Shown here: one piece after another, positions 32,905 to 43,076 of the stretch
Position numbering within the stretch: position 1 is the first letter of the stretch
Layout of the letters: every line of letters begins with the position of its first letter
Source of the DNA: Diospyros lotus
Taxonomy: Eukaryota > Streptophyta > Magnoliopsida > Ericales > Ebenaceae
Assembly (NCBI RefSeq): GCF_014633365.1
Contig: NC_068340.1
Location: 19,757,879-19,821,878 of the forward strand
Direction: 5' to 3'
DNA: 64,000 nt
The notes under the pieces: generated by a model
Database searches by the model: none
Seen by the model: the letters and a program-made list of their open reading frames with translations, nothing else
Told to the model about the DNA's origin: nothing
Translations under genes and position numbers: made by a program

Positions 32905-34130
32905 TTAATTCTCAGTTGAAGGTCTTCCGGGTGGCCCTGGACATCCACTTACACATATCCCCGAAAGGCAAGCGCAAATTGCACACCTTTTACAAATAGG
33001 CCAGCAATCTTTGTTTTCTTGGCAGTATGGCAGTTTATCCGGCTGACCTCCTCCCCTAACCAACCTGAAACCATAATTTTAATTTGCAGTGAAATCTCAG
33101 TATATATAATCATCAAAATTATATTCTAGTTGTTGTGAAAGAGACGCACAAAAAACGGCTCACAAAAACAAACCCCAGGTAATATAAACTTTCGATAGAA
33201 CTAAAAGGATTAAAACTCCCAACACAATCATGGCAAACATATAAGAGATACACGTAACAAAAAACATAAACAACAGAAAAATAAATAACGCAAAGGAGAC
33301 GAGATTTTTACCGTGGTTCACCCAAAATTTGGGCTACGTCCACGTTGAGCTCTGGTATGAAGAGCTCACTGTACTATAAAGAGAAAGAGTACAACTGATT
33401 TACATCAACATATCAAATTCTCTGTGCATCACTAATCTTGCTAACACAATCAACCCAATGATCACAAAATCAAGATCAAAGGTCTACCAATCAAAACTAG
33501 TGAACAAAGAGAATATACAGAGCATTTACAGAAGACAAAAATAGAGAATAGAATGATCTCACCCGGACCCCCTAAGAGAGGAAAACCCCTCAAAGACTTT
33601 CGGCCAAGATGACAGAAAATAAAAAAACCCTAATCCCCAATGCCCTTTACTCTCTCTCTCTTTTTCCCGTCCCTGAACGAATCCCGAGGCAGAACATAAA
33701 TAGTCAAGATGGATAGTTGAGATAACTCGAGATAAAGCAAGATTGATGGCCTGGATCAGCTCGGGATAAAGCAAGATGGATGGATAGGATCAGATCGGGC
33801 AAAGCGACTCGAGCTGGCCAGCTAGAGGTTGCCGCGTGGCCTTCCAGCAGGTTGCCAAAAACAACCGGGTTGCCCCACTACCCTCCTCCAGCAAGAACCA
33901 AAATGCATCACTTTGATGCTTCATAAATAACAAGTAGTAGGCGCTATTGTTGGTGAGTCTGAGATCTCGATCAAATGCTCCTCTATTAAGTCTCGATTGA
34001 GTAGTATAATATTACTGTATTGTAGGTAGAATGCATGGAGGAAGAGAGAAAAACCTGCAGAAGCAATGGCTAGAAGCACCATTATAGTTAGCGCAGTGAA
34101 GTGGCTGGATGAAGGCTTTCCAATCCCCAT
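32905..34130 (-). CDS. Small secreted cysteine-rich peptide, copy 1 (two exons)
   Basis: Exon 1 (34130-34055) encodes about 25 residues, MGIGKPSSSHFTALTIMVLL and then AIASA, a typical signal peptide. It ends at donor GCAG/GTTTTT. Exon 2 (33047-32905) encodes the mature part, with eight cysteines spaced C-x5-C-x3-C-x2-C-x2-C-x-C-x4-C-x3-C and a Pro/Gly-rich tail ending STEN-stop. Using acceptor GGAG/GTCAG the frame is continuous and the product is 72 residues. The upstream acceptor (TTTCAG/GTTGG, exon to 33064) would be out of frame. A TATA box lies at 34176-34186 and a possible AATAAA at 32808-32813. Signal peptide in exon 1 and Cys domain in exon 2 is the usual layout of plant defensin-like peptides. 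I do not recognise the exact family and no activity can be assigned. The intron carries a later solo LTR. Confidence 0.6.
33131..33932 (-). mobile_element. Solo LTR (copia-like, 802 bp) in the intron of peptide gene copy 1
   Basis: It is absent from copy 2, where the sequence runs straight through TTCTAGTAGTAGG. It has TG...CA ends on both strands (TGTTGTGAAAG ... AAATAACA). On the minus strand, GTGGACGTAGCCCAAATTTT then GGTGAACCACGGTAAAAATC is the phrase typical of copia LTR ends. The target duplication overlaps a short AGT repeat and cannot be fixed. Confidence 0.65.
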
Positions 34131-34175
34131 CTCTGGAAGATATGGCCATATGTAAATTCCCATCTCTTCAACACA

Positions 34176-34186
34176 CATATATATAG
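34176..34186 (-). promoter_or_regulatory. TATA box of peptide gene copy 1
   Basis: The minus strand reads CTATATATATG about 46 bases upstream of the ATG at 34130. It is conserved in copy 2 at 62364-62373. Confidence 0.55.
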
Positions 34187-34441
34187 AGGCCAAGCTGGTG
34201 AAATTGGAAAGAGATGATACAGAAGTAATTGATATATCTAATATCAGTTTCCCACAAATTAAGCAAAACAATTAATGTTGTTACCAAGTTTGTAAGCGAG
34301 AGGATAAGTAGAAGGCTACGCATACTTCTCCTTATTATTAGTCAGGACATTTAATTGGTTACCTATTATTATACTTCTCCTTACATTGAATCAAAAACTT
34401 CTTACTTAATATTCTACATAGTTCTGGACATCTACACGCAT

Positions 34442-34618
34442 TAAAAAGGTGGTTAATGGTCATGCATTTAGGGATTGCCGTGGATCAGTTAGTAAAAAAA
34501 TATGTAATCGTGTTCTGTGGATGTGCATAAAAATCAACTAAAATGAATACACAGTTAAAAAAATTGAAAAACTGTTTGTCAGGGTCCTAACCGATTAATA
34601 ATTTAACCAAAAATTATA
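34442..34618. other. Unique-looking spacer
   Basis: Nothing recognised. Confidence 0.4.
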
Positions 34619-34626
34619 ATTGTAAT

Positions 34627-35180
34627 CAAGGCCAGTCCAAAGATTTTGGGGCTTTAAGCAAGATCATAAATCAAAATTTTATTAGGGTCGTAGGCTTTCA
34701 AGACTTTAGATTGAATCTAATATTAATGGTTTACAAGATTAATTTTCAAGTTTAAAAAATTTAACTGAAAGTTTTCAAAAGTCCAATGATTAAAATATTA
34801 ATTTTTCTTACAAAATTTTGATACATGAATGATATTTATTGTTCAAAAAATATTAAAATGTAGAAAAATTCACTAAGGCATTAATTTTTCATACAAAATT
34901 TGTGGAATTAGTATTTATTATTTAGCAAACATTAAAATGTAAACAAAAATTAAACGTTCTCGTGGAGTGACTTGAACAAATGACCTAAAAAACTTTTGAG
35001 TTATAACCTACCACTTTACCAACTAAGATAAAATAGAATTGATATAAATTATGTATTTTTACACATATTTATTTTATATTTAAAATATATATTCAATACT
35101 GAAACTTAATTTTTTAGGGGCCTTCTATGGTCGGGGGCCCTAGGTGACCGCCTTGGTCACCTACCCTTAGAGCAGCCCTA
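34627..35180. mobile_element. Small hAT-like non-autonomous element, 8-bp TSD ATTGTAAT
   Basis: The exact 8-base duplication ATTGTAAT flanks it (34619-34626, 35181-35188), the length made by hAT transposases. The ends CAAGGCCAGTCC and GAGCAGCCCTA are imperfect inverted repeats of the hAT type (CAGGG-like). Near the right end GGGGGCCCTAGGTGACCGCC is GC-rich and partly palindromic. No ORF. Confidence 0.65.
34961..35029 (-). other. Degenerate tRNA-like sequence
   Basis: The minus strand reads TCTTAGTTGGTAAAGTGGTA (box A-like), a central hairpin-like TTATAAC loop region, then TTGTTCAAGTCACTCC (box B-like) at tRNA spacing. The stems do not pair well, so this is a pseudo-tRNA or SINE-type relic, not a working tRNA. 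Confidence 0.35.
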
Positions 35181-35370
35181 ATTGTAATTGTGACCCATAG
35201 TTATATGTATAGTACTAGTTTTATTTATAATATAGTATTGGTTTATAAGTTAACAATTTAAATATATATCCCTTTATGAAATATTGTTAAGTTGTAATTT
35301 ATTTAGAAGAATGTTCAAATTGTAGGATTATTTCTTTAAAACATATTATAACAATATTAGCTAAAAATAA

Positions 35371-36178
35371 TGTTATGGGTATTTTCCAAATCGCTTCTTA
35401 TGGGTTAGGCTAGACCCAACGAGCCAGCCCAACTTTCTGAAAATCAATGGGCTAAGGTTGAGCTCGTTAGAACATGGTCACACGTCGCTGAGACTCGAGC
35501 TCTAGCCGCGGAATCAAGCGAGCTCCCAATGATGCTCCCAACTCGCTGGCTTAACTAAGCGAACTCCCAACAATGTTCTAGCTCGTTGGACTAACTGTTC
35601 AGCTTGCATAGCAAGAAGAACACAGGACAACCAGAGAACAATTGCGGACTAGGCATTATTCTAGCTGGGCCGTCCGGGCCCGATTTGGCCCTACCCTCTC
35701 GGCCCATCTTCTAGCCCATGCTGGTCCCATCTTGACCCTGTACCAGCTTGGAGTATTATCATTGCAGCCTCTTCTGGGTATCCACGTACCCACCTTAGAT
35801 CCCATTCTCATTAATGGTTGATCCCATCCACATTAATGAGGGTCCCGTCGACAACTTGTCGCCACCTAAGTACCTCTACCGGCGTCGAAAACTCAGTTCC
35901 ATCACCTACAAATGCACAACGCATGCAGAGAGGAGGACATCTCCTCATCTTATATGAACCAGCTCTCGGGAGAGAGAGGTATGTTTTTTCCTCTGACCTA
36001 CTAATAGACAACCTTCTCCTTACTCCTTTACTTACTTGAGCGTTTGAGTGCTTACAAGTGCCGGTCGTCGGAACGTTGATTGAACCACGTCAAATTGCTT
36101 GGTGTGCTTTCTTTTCTTTCCTTTCGTGTTCATTTTCTTAGTACGGATAAACGAATCACGGTCGACCAATTCCCAACA
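35371..36178 (+). repeat. 5' LTR of the Tat element (808 bp)
   Basis: It runs from TGTTATGGGT to TTCCCAACA, followed by TTGACATTTTGGTGCTAAA, the usual LTR/primer-site junction style of this group. The tRNA could not be assigned. Confidence 0.75.
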
Positions 36179-36225
36179 TTGACATTTTGGTGCTAAAGGG
36201 AGGGGCCCTGGTTTGATCAATATCA

Positions 36226-38010
36226 ATGCCGAGAGCGAGAAACACAAGAAGTTCTGAAGTGGTGGCCAATCAACCTGGAAACTATGTTATTCAATTGCTA
36301 GAAGTTTCTCCACTTGGGGGGAACAATTGTAACTGCTGCAACTACTTCTGTACCCCCATTGGCTGGAGCCACCCTTGTTATCCCTGCGTGGGTCTCCTAC
36401 TAATCTGTGGCCCTTACCCCCGGGTTAGAGGCGATACAGGCCTAGTAGCAACATCAAGAAGCACTGGAGAATACATTCATGCTGCTCGTTGATGCGGTTA
36501 GGGCATTGGCCCAAACGCAAGTTCAAGCAGCCCAAATGCAAGCGTAGGCCACGCCACCCAAAGGTGTCCCTCAGCCTTGGGGTGGGAGACTTTCCCCGGA
36601 TGAAATAGAAGTTAGAAGAATGCTACGAAGGCTAGATCAGTACAATCCTCAAATTCGCGGTCTTTAGGGACGAAAGAACGACGATACCGTGATGGTGAAC
36701 TGGAGGTGCACCCTGTAGATTTGAGGGTGAGGGTAAATCGTTATGGAGATCGCTACGAAGAAACCTATGAAGGGAATTGATGACGTGGAAATTCTCGCCA
36801 AGGAGAAAGCTTGGTTAGGGTTAGCCCAAGACGTTGAACTTGCCGCAATTGGCCAGTCCCCAACGATAGGAGGTGACGTATGTTGCGAGATCGATATTCA
36901 CCAGTGCGAAGCAGCGAGTAGGTGAAGCGGTCTACTATTGGGCGGTTTGTGGATTAGGACCCCACCATGGAGGAATTACTACAGAGGGTCTAACAGTTGA
37001 AGGCGAGACACGGGGTTCATGATGGGAGGGAAGATGGCAAAGAGATGACCCTATTCTCCAGGAAAATCGAGTTGGAACCTCTTCCCTGCATATTCAAGGT
37101 CCCCAGTATCCCTCAGTATAGTGGAGATGGCAACCCATATACCTGGACGCTTTCAACATCTCGATGGACCTTCAGACTTCAAGATCGTTGGTGAAGTGCC
37201 ATGTCTTCCCCATGACCTTGGGAGATATACCTCAGACCTGGTTAAGGAGTCTCCGTCATCGCAATATCTGTAGCTGGGAGGTGTGTCAGAGGAAGTTCAT
37301 CAGCCAATATAGGGCCCTAAGGAGGTAGCTCGCCCTATCTTGTCACCTTATTACGGTGTTCCAGTGGTCAAATGAATCCTTAAAGGATTACATTGAGAGG
37401 TTTAGATGTGAGGTCAATAATGTGGAGAACCCTTTGGACGAGAATATTTTGACAACGATATCTGCGGAGCTTCAGAAGGATGGGAAGCTCTATGAGAGCA
37501 TTTATAAGTCCCCCGTAAGGGACCTGGGGGAGTTCTATGAATGAGTTGCAAAGGAGATCAGATGGGAGGAAACTTTTGGCTTGAAGAAATCGGGTAACTA
37601 GAAGGATGGAGCTGGAAGCACTAACCAGAGCAAGAAGAAGGGCAATGACGATAATCACAAAGGGGGCCAGGGGCAAAATTCTAATGATTAGGTCGCTAAG
37701 AAGGTAAGGCATGAGCAAGGAGGCGAGTGACCTCCATGCCAAGGTCATTATGAGAATTACAGTACCCTGTCTGACACTCAAGATAGGATTTTTGCTACTG
37801 AGAAAAGCAAGGAGGACTTTGGGAGGCCTAATCCCATAAGGACTCCCAATAGATTTAGGAATAAAGACAAGTTCTGTGCCTACCACAACGAGACGGGGCA
37901 CAATACCTCTGAGTGTTGGGTATTGAAGGATATGATTGAAGAATTGATCAGGAGGGGTCGCTTGTGTGATTATGTGGTGCGACCGAGAGATCAGCAGCCC
38001 TAGCATCCAG
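36226..38010 (+). pseudogene. Tat Gag
   Basis: The frame opens MPRARNTRSSE at 36226 and is soon broken. The capsid-type region (37070-37560) keeps IPQYSGDGNPY near its start and, in another frame, FQWSNESLKDYIERFRCEVN and PLDENILTTI. A knuckle of the Tat form C-x2-H-x4-H-x4-C (CAYHNETGHNTSEC) lies at about 37875-37915, followed by LKDMIEELIRRGRL. Several stops and frameshifts make the protein non-functional. Confidence 0.8.
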
Positions 38011-38234
38011 CTCAACTAGAGCCTCGTCAAGCTCTCGAGAAGGACCGAACACCTATGGTAAGAACTATTTTTACCATTCACAGCAAGAACTTCTAACAGA
38101 TCGCACGAACGTTATGTCGGGAGGCCGGTCACTTTCTACTCGCCTGTTATGGTGGGCAAGAGGAACCATCTAAGAAAGCCAGAGTAGCCCAGACGATGCT
38201 CATAATGATGCTCTTGTGGTCCGAGCTTGAATTA

Positions 38235-38650
38235 GTAACGTGGAAGTGTATAGGATTATAGTAGACACAGAAAGTTCGGTGAATGTGATGTATAAGGGAT
38301 GCTTTGACCAAATAAGCCTGGGGTCAGATTAACCGATAGCATCCCCAGAGTCGCTCTATAGTTTCACTGGAGACATGGTGATTCTGACAGGACGTATCAG
38401 GCTCCATCTCATAGTTGGGGATTCGGATCACCAGGCTATGGTGATGATAGACTTCTTGATCATCGACTGCCCCTCAGCATATAACGTCGTCATGGGGAGG
38501 CCTGCCATGAATGACTTAAATCTGGTTGTCTCGACCAGAGCTTTGATAATCAAATTCCCAACTCGAAATGGGACTGGGTACATAAGAGGCGAGCAGTATT
38601 CAATGAGACGTTGCTATGAAGAGGCGTTAAAAATGGGGTTCAAAGGATAG
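38235..38650 (+). pseudogene. Tat aspartic protease
   Basis: The active-site motif reads VDTESSVNVMY at about 38262, where retroviral proteases have DTGSS. The catalytic Gly is changed to Glu. The frame then breaks. From 38375 the second half reads LIVGDSDHQAMVMIDFLIID and AYNVVMGRPAMN, the conserved end of Tat proteases. Inactive as read. Confidence 0.75.
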
Positions 38651-38812
38651 AAAGCCAACGTTGTCTTTGGAGGGAGGCTGCGAGTCATAAGTGAAAGGGA
38701 ACTCATTCACGACCTGGATCCCCACGAGGTGGACTGTGACTGAGCTACTGGCCTGGTAGGAGAGCTGGAAGATATCATAATTAGCGACGCAAATGCTAAG
38801 AAGTGTCTTAAG

Positions 38813-40170
38813 TTGGGCAAGGGCCTTACCCTCGAGGTAAAGTCCCGAATGATTGATTTTCTTAAGGAAAATTTTGATGTGTTGGCGTGGAACCACGAAG
38901 ATATGATGGGGATAGACCCAAATGTGATGTTGCACCGGCTTAACATAGACCCCAGCCATAGGTCAGTTCACCAGAAGAGAAGGTTCATGACTGTGGAGCG
39001 TTATGCGGCCCTAAAAGAAGAAGTGAATAAGATGCTGACCAACAAGTTTATCAGAGATGCCCATTATCTAATCTAGGTGGTGAACCTAGTCCTTGTGAAG
39101 AAGAAGAACGGGAAGTGGAGGACCTGCGTTGACTTCACATACTTGAATAAGGCGTGTCCAAAGGACAGTTTTCCTCTACCCAGATTAGACCAACTTGTGG
39201 ATGCAATGGCTGGTCACCAGCTTCTCAATTTCATGGATACCTATTTGGGGTACAACCAGATTCCTATGAACGTAGAAGATGAAGAGCATACCTCATTTGT
39301 CATAAATCGAGGGTTATACTGTTATAAGGTGATGCCCTTCGAGCTAAAGAATGCGGGAGCAACCTACCAGCATCTGGTTAACATGAAGTTCAAGAACCTG
39401 ATTGGGCGAACCATGGAGGTATATGCAGATGATATGTTGGTGAAGTCTAAATAGGTTGTCGACCATATTCGTGACCTAGAAGAGATGATCCAGATTCTGA
39501 GGAATTATCAAATGAGGCTGAATCCGCTCAAGTGTTCGTTAGACGTAGCTTTTGGGAAATTCTTGGGGTTCATGGTGAATGAAAGGGGGATTGAGGCCAA
39601 CCACGAGAAAATCCAAGCTTTACTTGACTTGAGATCACCAACTAGGATAAAGGAAGTGCAAAGCCTTAACGGCCAGATCGTTGCCCTCAGCAGGTTTGTC
39701 TCCAAGGCCTCTGATAAATGTATTCCATTCTTTAATGTGTTGAAGCAGGAAAAAAATTTCTAGTAGACGGAGGAATGCGAAGTCATCTTTCAACAATTAA
39801 AGGAATATATGGGACGGGCCCTGCTTATGTCAAAACCAAAGGAATGAGAGGTGTTGACCATCTATCTAGGGATGTCTCAATACACTATTAGTGCGGCAGT
39901 GGTGCGAGAAGAAGATAGGGTTCAATACCTAGTATATTATGTAAGCCACAAACTAATAGATGCTGAAATAAGATACACCCCCATGGACAAGCTTGCCTAT
40001 TGCTTAGTAATGGCATCAAGGAAGTTGCGCCCCTATTTCTAGGCCCATCGGATTGATGTGTTAACCAAATACTTGCTGAAGTAGGTCCTGCAGAAGCCCG
40101 ACTCATCCGATCGATTACTCAAGTGGGCCATTGAACTCGCTTAGTTTGACATAGAGTACAAACCAAGGTC
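38813..40170 (+). pseudogene. Tat reverse transcriptase and RNase H
   Basis: The lead-in FDVLAWNHEDMMGIDP at about 38870 precedes the RT core (RTCVDFTYLNKACPKDSFPLP at 39120). The catalytic YADDMLVKSK ends at 39453, with stops at 39076 and 39454. FLGFMVNERGIEANHEKI (39560) is the thumb/connection start. The RNase H remnant (39850-40040) includes YYVSHKLIDAEIRYTPMDKLA. At least four nonsense codons interrupt it. Confidence 0.88.
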
Positions 40171-40257
40171 GGTTGTAAAAGGGCAGGTGCTAGCATATTT
40201 TATTGCTGAGTTCATAGGCCCAGCAAAGGAAGAGCCCGAGTCTTTAGAGGGTCCATC

Positions 40258-40680
40258 CTGAGAATTGTATGTAAATGGGTCTTCCAGTGAGCATGGAGCT
40301 GGAGCTAGGGTACTCCTGATAAGCCCAGAGGGGCATAAAATTCCCTATGCATTGAGATTCGAGTTTAAAGCAACCAATAATGAAGTGGAGCATGAGGCAC
40401 TATTAGCAGGACTATGCCTGGTGGGAGAGGTGAAGGCAGAGTGACAAACAGTCTTCAATGACTTGCAACTTGTGGTATGTTAAATACGAGGTGAATATCA
40501 AGGAAAGGACTCGAGGATGGTAGCTTATCTCCAGAGAGTCCGAAATCTAATGCACACCTTTGAGGGGTGCGAGGTGAACCAGGTGCCCAGGAACCAGAAT
40601 TCCCATGTCGATGCTCTAGTTTGCTTGGCGTCAGCACGGGATGCGGACTTCTTGGGAACTATTCTAGTGGAATTCCTAGC
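40258..40680 (+). pseudogene. Second (archaeal-type) RNase H of the Tat element
   Basis: LYVNGSSSEHGAGARVLL at about 40262 corresponds to the YVDGSS start, with catalytic Asp changed to Asn. ATNNEVEHEALLAGL follows, and after stops VAYLQRVRNLM and VNQVPRNQNSHVDALVCLAS close the domain. A second RNase H after RT-RNase H is diagnostic of Tat elements. Confidence 0.8.
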
Positions 40681-40789
40681 AGCGCCAAGCGCGGAGGGGA
40701 AAGGGGATGTATTGGCAATTGCGATGAGCCCAGACTCGTGGATGGGGCCCATTATTGACTACTTACAAGAAGAAAAATTGCGAGGCGAC

Positions 40790-41974
40790 AAGATAGAAAT
40801 GCGACATATGCGAGCTCACGCAACTAGATACTGTCTTCATGATGACATGCTCTACAAAAGGGGGTTCACGACCCCATTGTTGAGTTGCCTCGACGACCCT
40901 GACTGCCAGACAGTTCTCAAGGATATCCATGCAGGCCACTATGGCAACCACGTTGGGGGGCTATCCTTGGCTCAATAGGCGCTTCGCTAGGGGTTTTATT
41001 GGCCTACCATGAAGCAAGATGCTATCAATATTTTATAGAGGTGTGATGCATGCTAAAGGTTTGCAAAAATACCATGAGTTCCACCCGCCTATCTTTAGCA
41101 AATGAGCAGTCTATGGCCTTTCGCCATATCGGGCATAGATCTAATCGGATCACTCCCTATAGCTTGCGACAGGTGTAGGCATGCTATAGTGACAGTTGAT
41201 TACTTCACTGAATGGGCGGAAGCGAAGGAGCTCGCAGTGATATCCATGAAAAAGGTAGAGAAGTTTGTTTGGAGTAATATCATTTACAGATTCGGGGTTC
41301 CTCAACAGATAGTCACTAACAACGAGACCTAGTTCAACAACGAGCAATTTCTTACTTTTTGTAGCTCGCTAGGGATAGTAAAGAGTTTCATGGCCATGGA
41401 TCACCCCCAGGCCAATGGGCAAGTCGAGGCCGTGAATAAAATAATCAAGCAGATATTGAAAAACAAGTTGGAGGCCAGGAAAAGAGCTCGGCTAGACGAG
41501 CTACAAAAAGTACTTTGGGCTTACAGAACCACAACTCGCACCACCACGGGAGAAACTTCCTTCTCTATGGTTTATGGGTTTGAGGCTATGATCCTAGCAG
41601 AGTATGAAGTGACTAGTCAACGAAGAGCCACCTTTGACTCAGAGAACAACGACCAACTACTAATCGCGAACCTTGGTTTACTCGAGTAGGCAAGAGAGCT
41701 AGCTCGCATAAGGGTGGTTATCTATAAACAGTGAGTTGCAAGATATTACAATAGGAGGGTTCGAGTTCGGTGCTATAACATCGGTGATCTTGTGTTGTGC
41801 CTAGTTCTTCCTGGAGCACGAAAGGCTAGCGACGGGACACTAGGCCCGAATTGGGAAGACCCCTATATTATCAAAGAAAACTTAGGCAACGGAGCGTATC
41901 ATTTGACAAATATGGATGGGGCTATTCTTCCACGTGCTTGGAATGCAGAGCCCATCCGCCCTTACTTCCAATGA
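40790..41974 (+). pseudogene. Tat integrase
   Basis: The zinc-binding region (about 40880-41070) keeps HAGHYGNHVGG and RCDAC with stops between. The catalytic core includes GIDLIGSLP, IVTVDYFTEWAEA, IVTNNET (family IVSDNGT, so the second catalytic Asp is Asn) and HPQANGQVEAVNKIIK with its Glu. LWAYRTTTRTTTGETSFSMVYG follows, and the end reads GPNWEDPYIIKENLGNGAYHL. Inactive. Confidence 0.88.
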
Positions 41975-43076
41975 ATGTAACTTATTCTCTAACTTTTTGT
42001 TATAGTTAATTCCCAAAATTCTGGTTGGAATTTATGAATTTTCATTCAATAAGCTTATTACACTTTATTTCTATTAATATTTGATTGAGTGTCTTCAGAA
42101 TGGGGGGGGATACCATGGTTTGTGAGCTGGGGCCCATTCATCTTAGCCACCATGCTATGGTTTGTGGCTTAGCTGAGCATTAATCTTGGTCCTTCCCCTA
42201 GGTCATGGACTACAAGCTGAGGACCATTCATCTTGACCTAATGTAATGGTTTGGTACTTACTGAGCAACCACTTCCATAAATGATTTCGAGCTAAGGTTC
42301 ACTAGTTGGGTTCCTTTCATCTTGACTCAAGTCATGGTCTGCAACCTACCTAGGTGTTCCCTTTCGGCTCATTAAAACTTGTAAAAAGCCAGGGTATGTA
42401 AGCTGAGATCGCAGCACGATCTACCTGGACATATAGCTTGGCAATGCAAGACAGTTAAACGGGAGCCATGGTATGTTAGCTGGGATCACAATGCAGTCTA
42501 CTTGAACATATATCTTGGTAAGGTTTTCATTATAACCTATATATTATTTCGTCAGGATGTGTTAGTTGAGGTTCGCCTTTATTTACCTAAGTATGGATGT
42601 TCGCGACCTACTAGACAAATATCTTTATTGTTAATTATTACGTCCATCAATGACGAGCTGTTTCAAGCTTATTAGTTACGAGGTGGGAATTCTTTGGGTC
42701 TATCTTAATTTATATGGAGAAGACTCATTCCCAACTTATATTCTAAAGACTTTTTCCAAGTTATACTCTTGAGCTTATCTTCGTATATAAAAGCTTCCTG
42801 GAGCTCATTTTAAAGTTAAATCATGAAGATCAGCTCAAGTTGTATCGTGAGAATCGTCTTAAGTTATCTCATTTAAACTCCAAGTTCGATTGGATTGAGT
42901 TCGTGGCAAGATTAAAGCAAAAGACACAAGTCTAGGAAATGTTGAATTTCATTAAACAAATGCTTGTATTATAAAGCTAAAAAAACAAAAAAAATACCCT
43001 AGCTAGGAGGAGCTGCTGCCTCAGTTGGCTGGGCCTTAGCATTGACAGCTGGCGGGATGACCTCTCTTGGATCTAG
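41975..43076. other. Non-coding post-pol region of the Tat element
   Basis: A polypurine-like GAATGGGGGGGG lies at 42098-42110. It is followed by degenerate repeats of CATGGTTTGTGAGCTGGGGCC type (42113-42530). Nothing coding. Confidence 0.5.

Larger units (their letters stand above)
31994..34441. repeat. Segmental duplication, copy 1 (partner 61116-62620)
   Basis: Starting at TTAGCCTATTAGATT and ending near CATCTACACGCAT, this block is collinear with 61116-62620. It covers 3' flank, both exons, intron and promoter of the peptide gene. Copy 1 has extra sequence at about 32095-32448 and a solo LTR at 33131-33932. Confidence 0.85.

Noticed and set aside
37380..38015. 211-codon minus-strand ORF
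   Set aside because: It is the shadow of the Tat Gag on the plus strand, whose knuckle is recognisable there. No domain on the minus strand.
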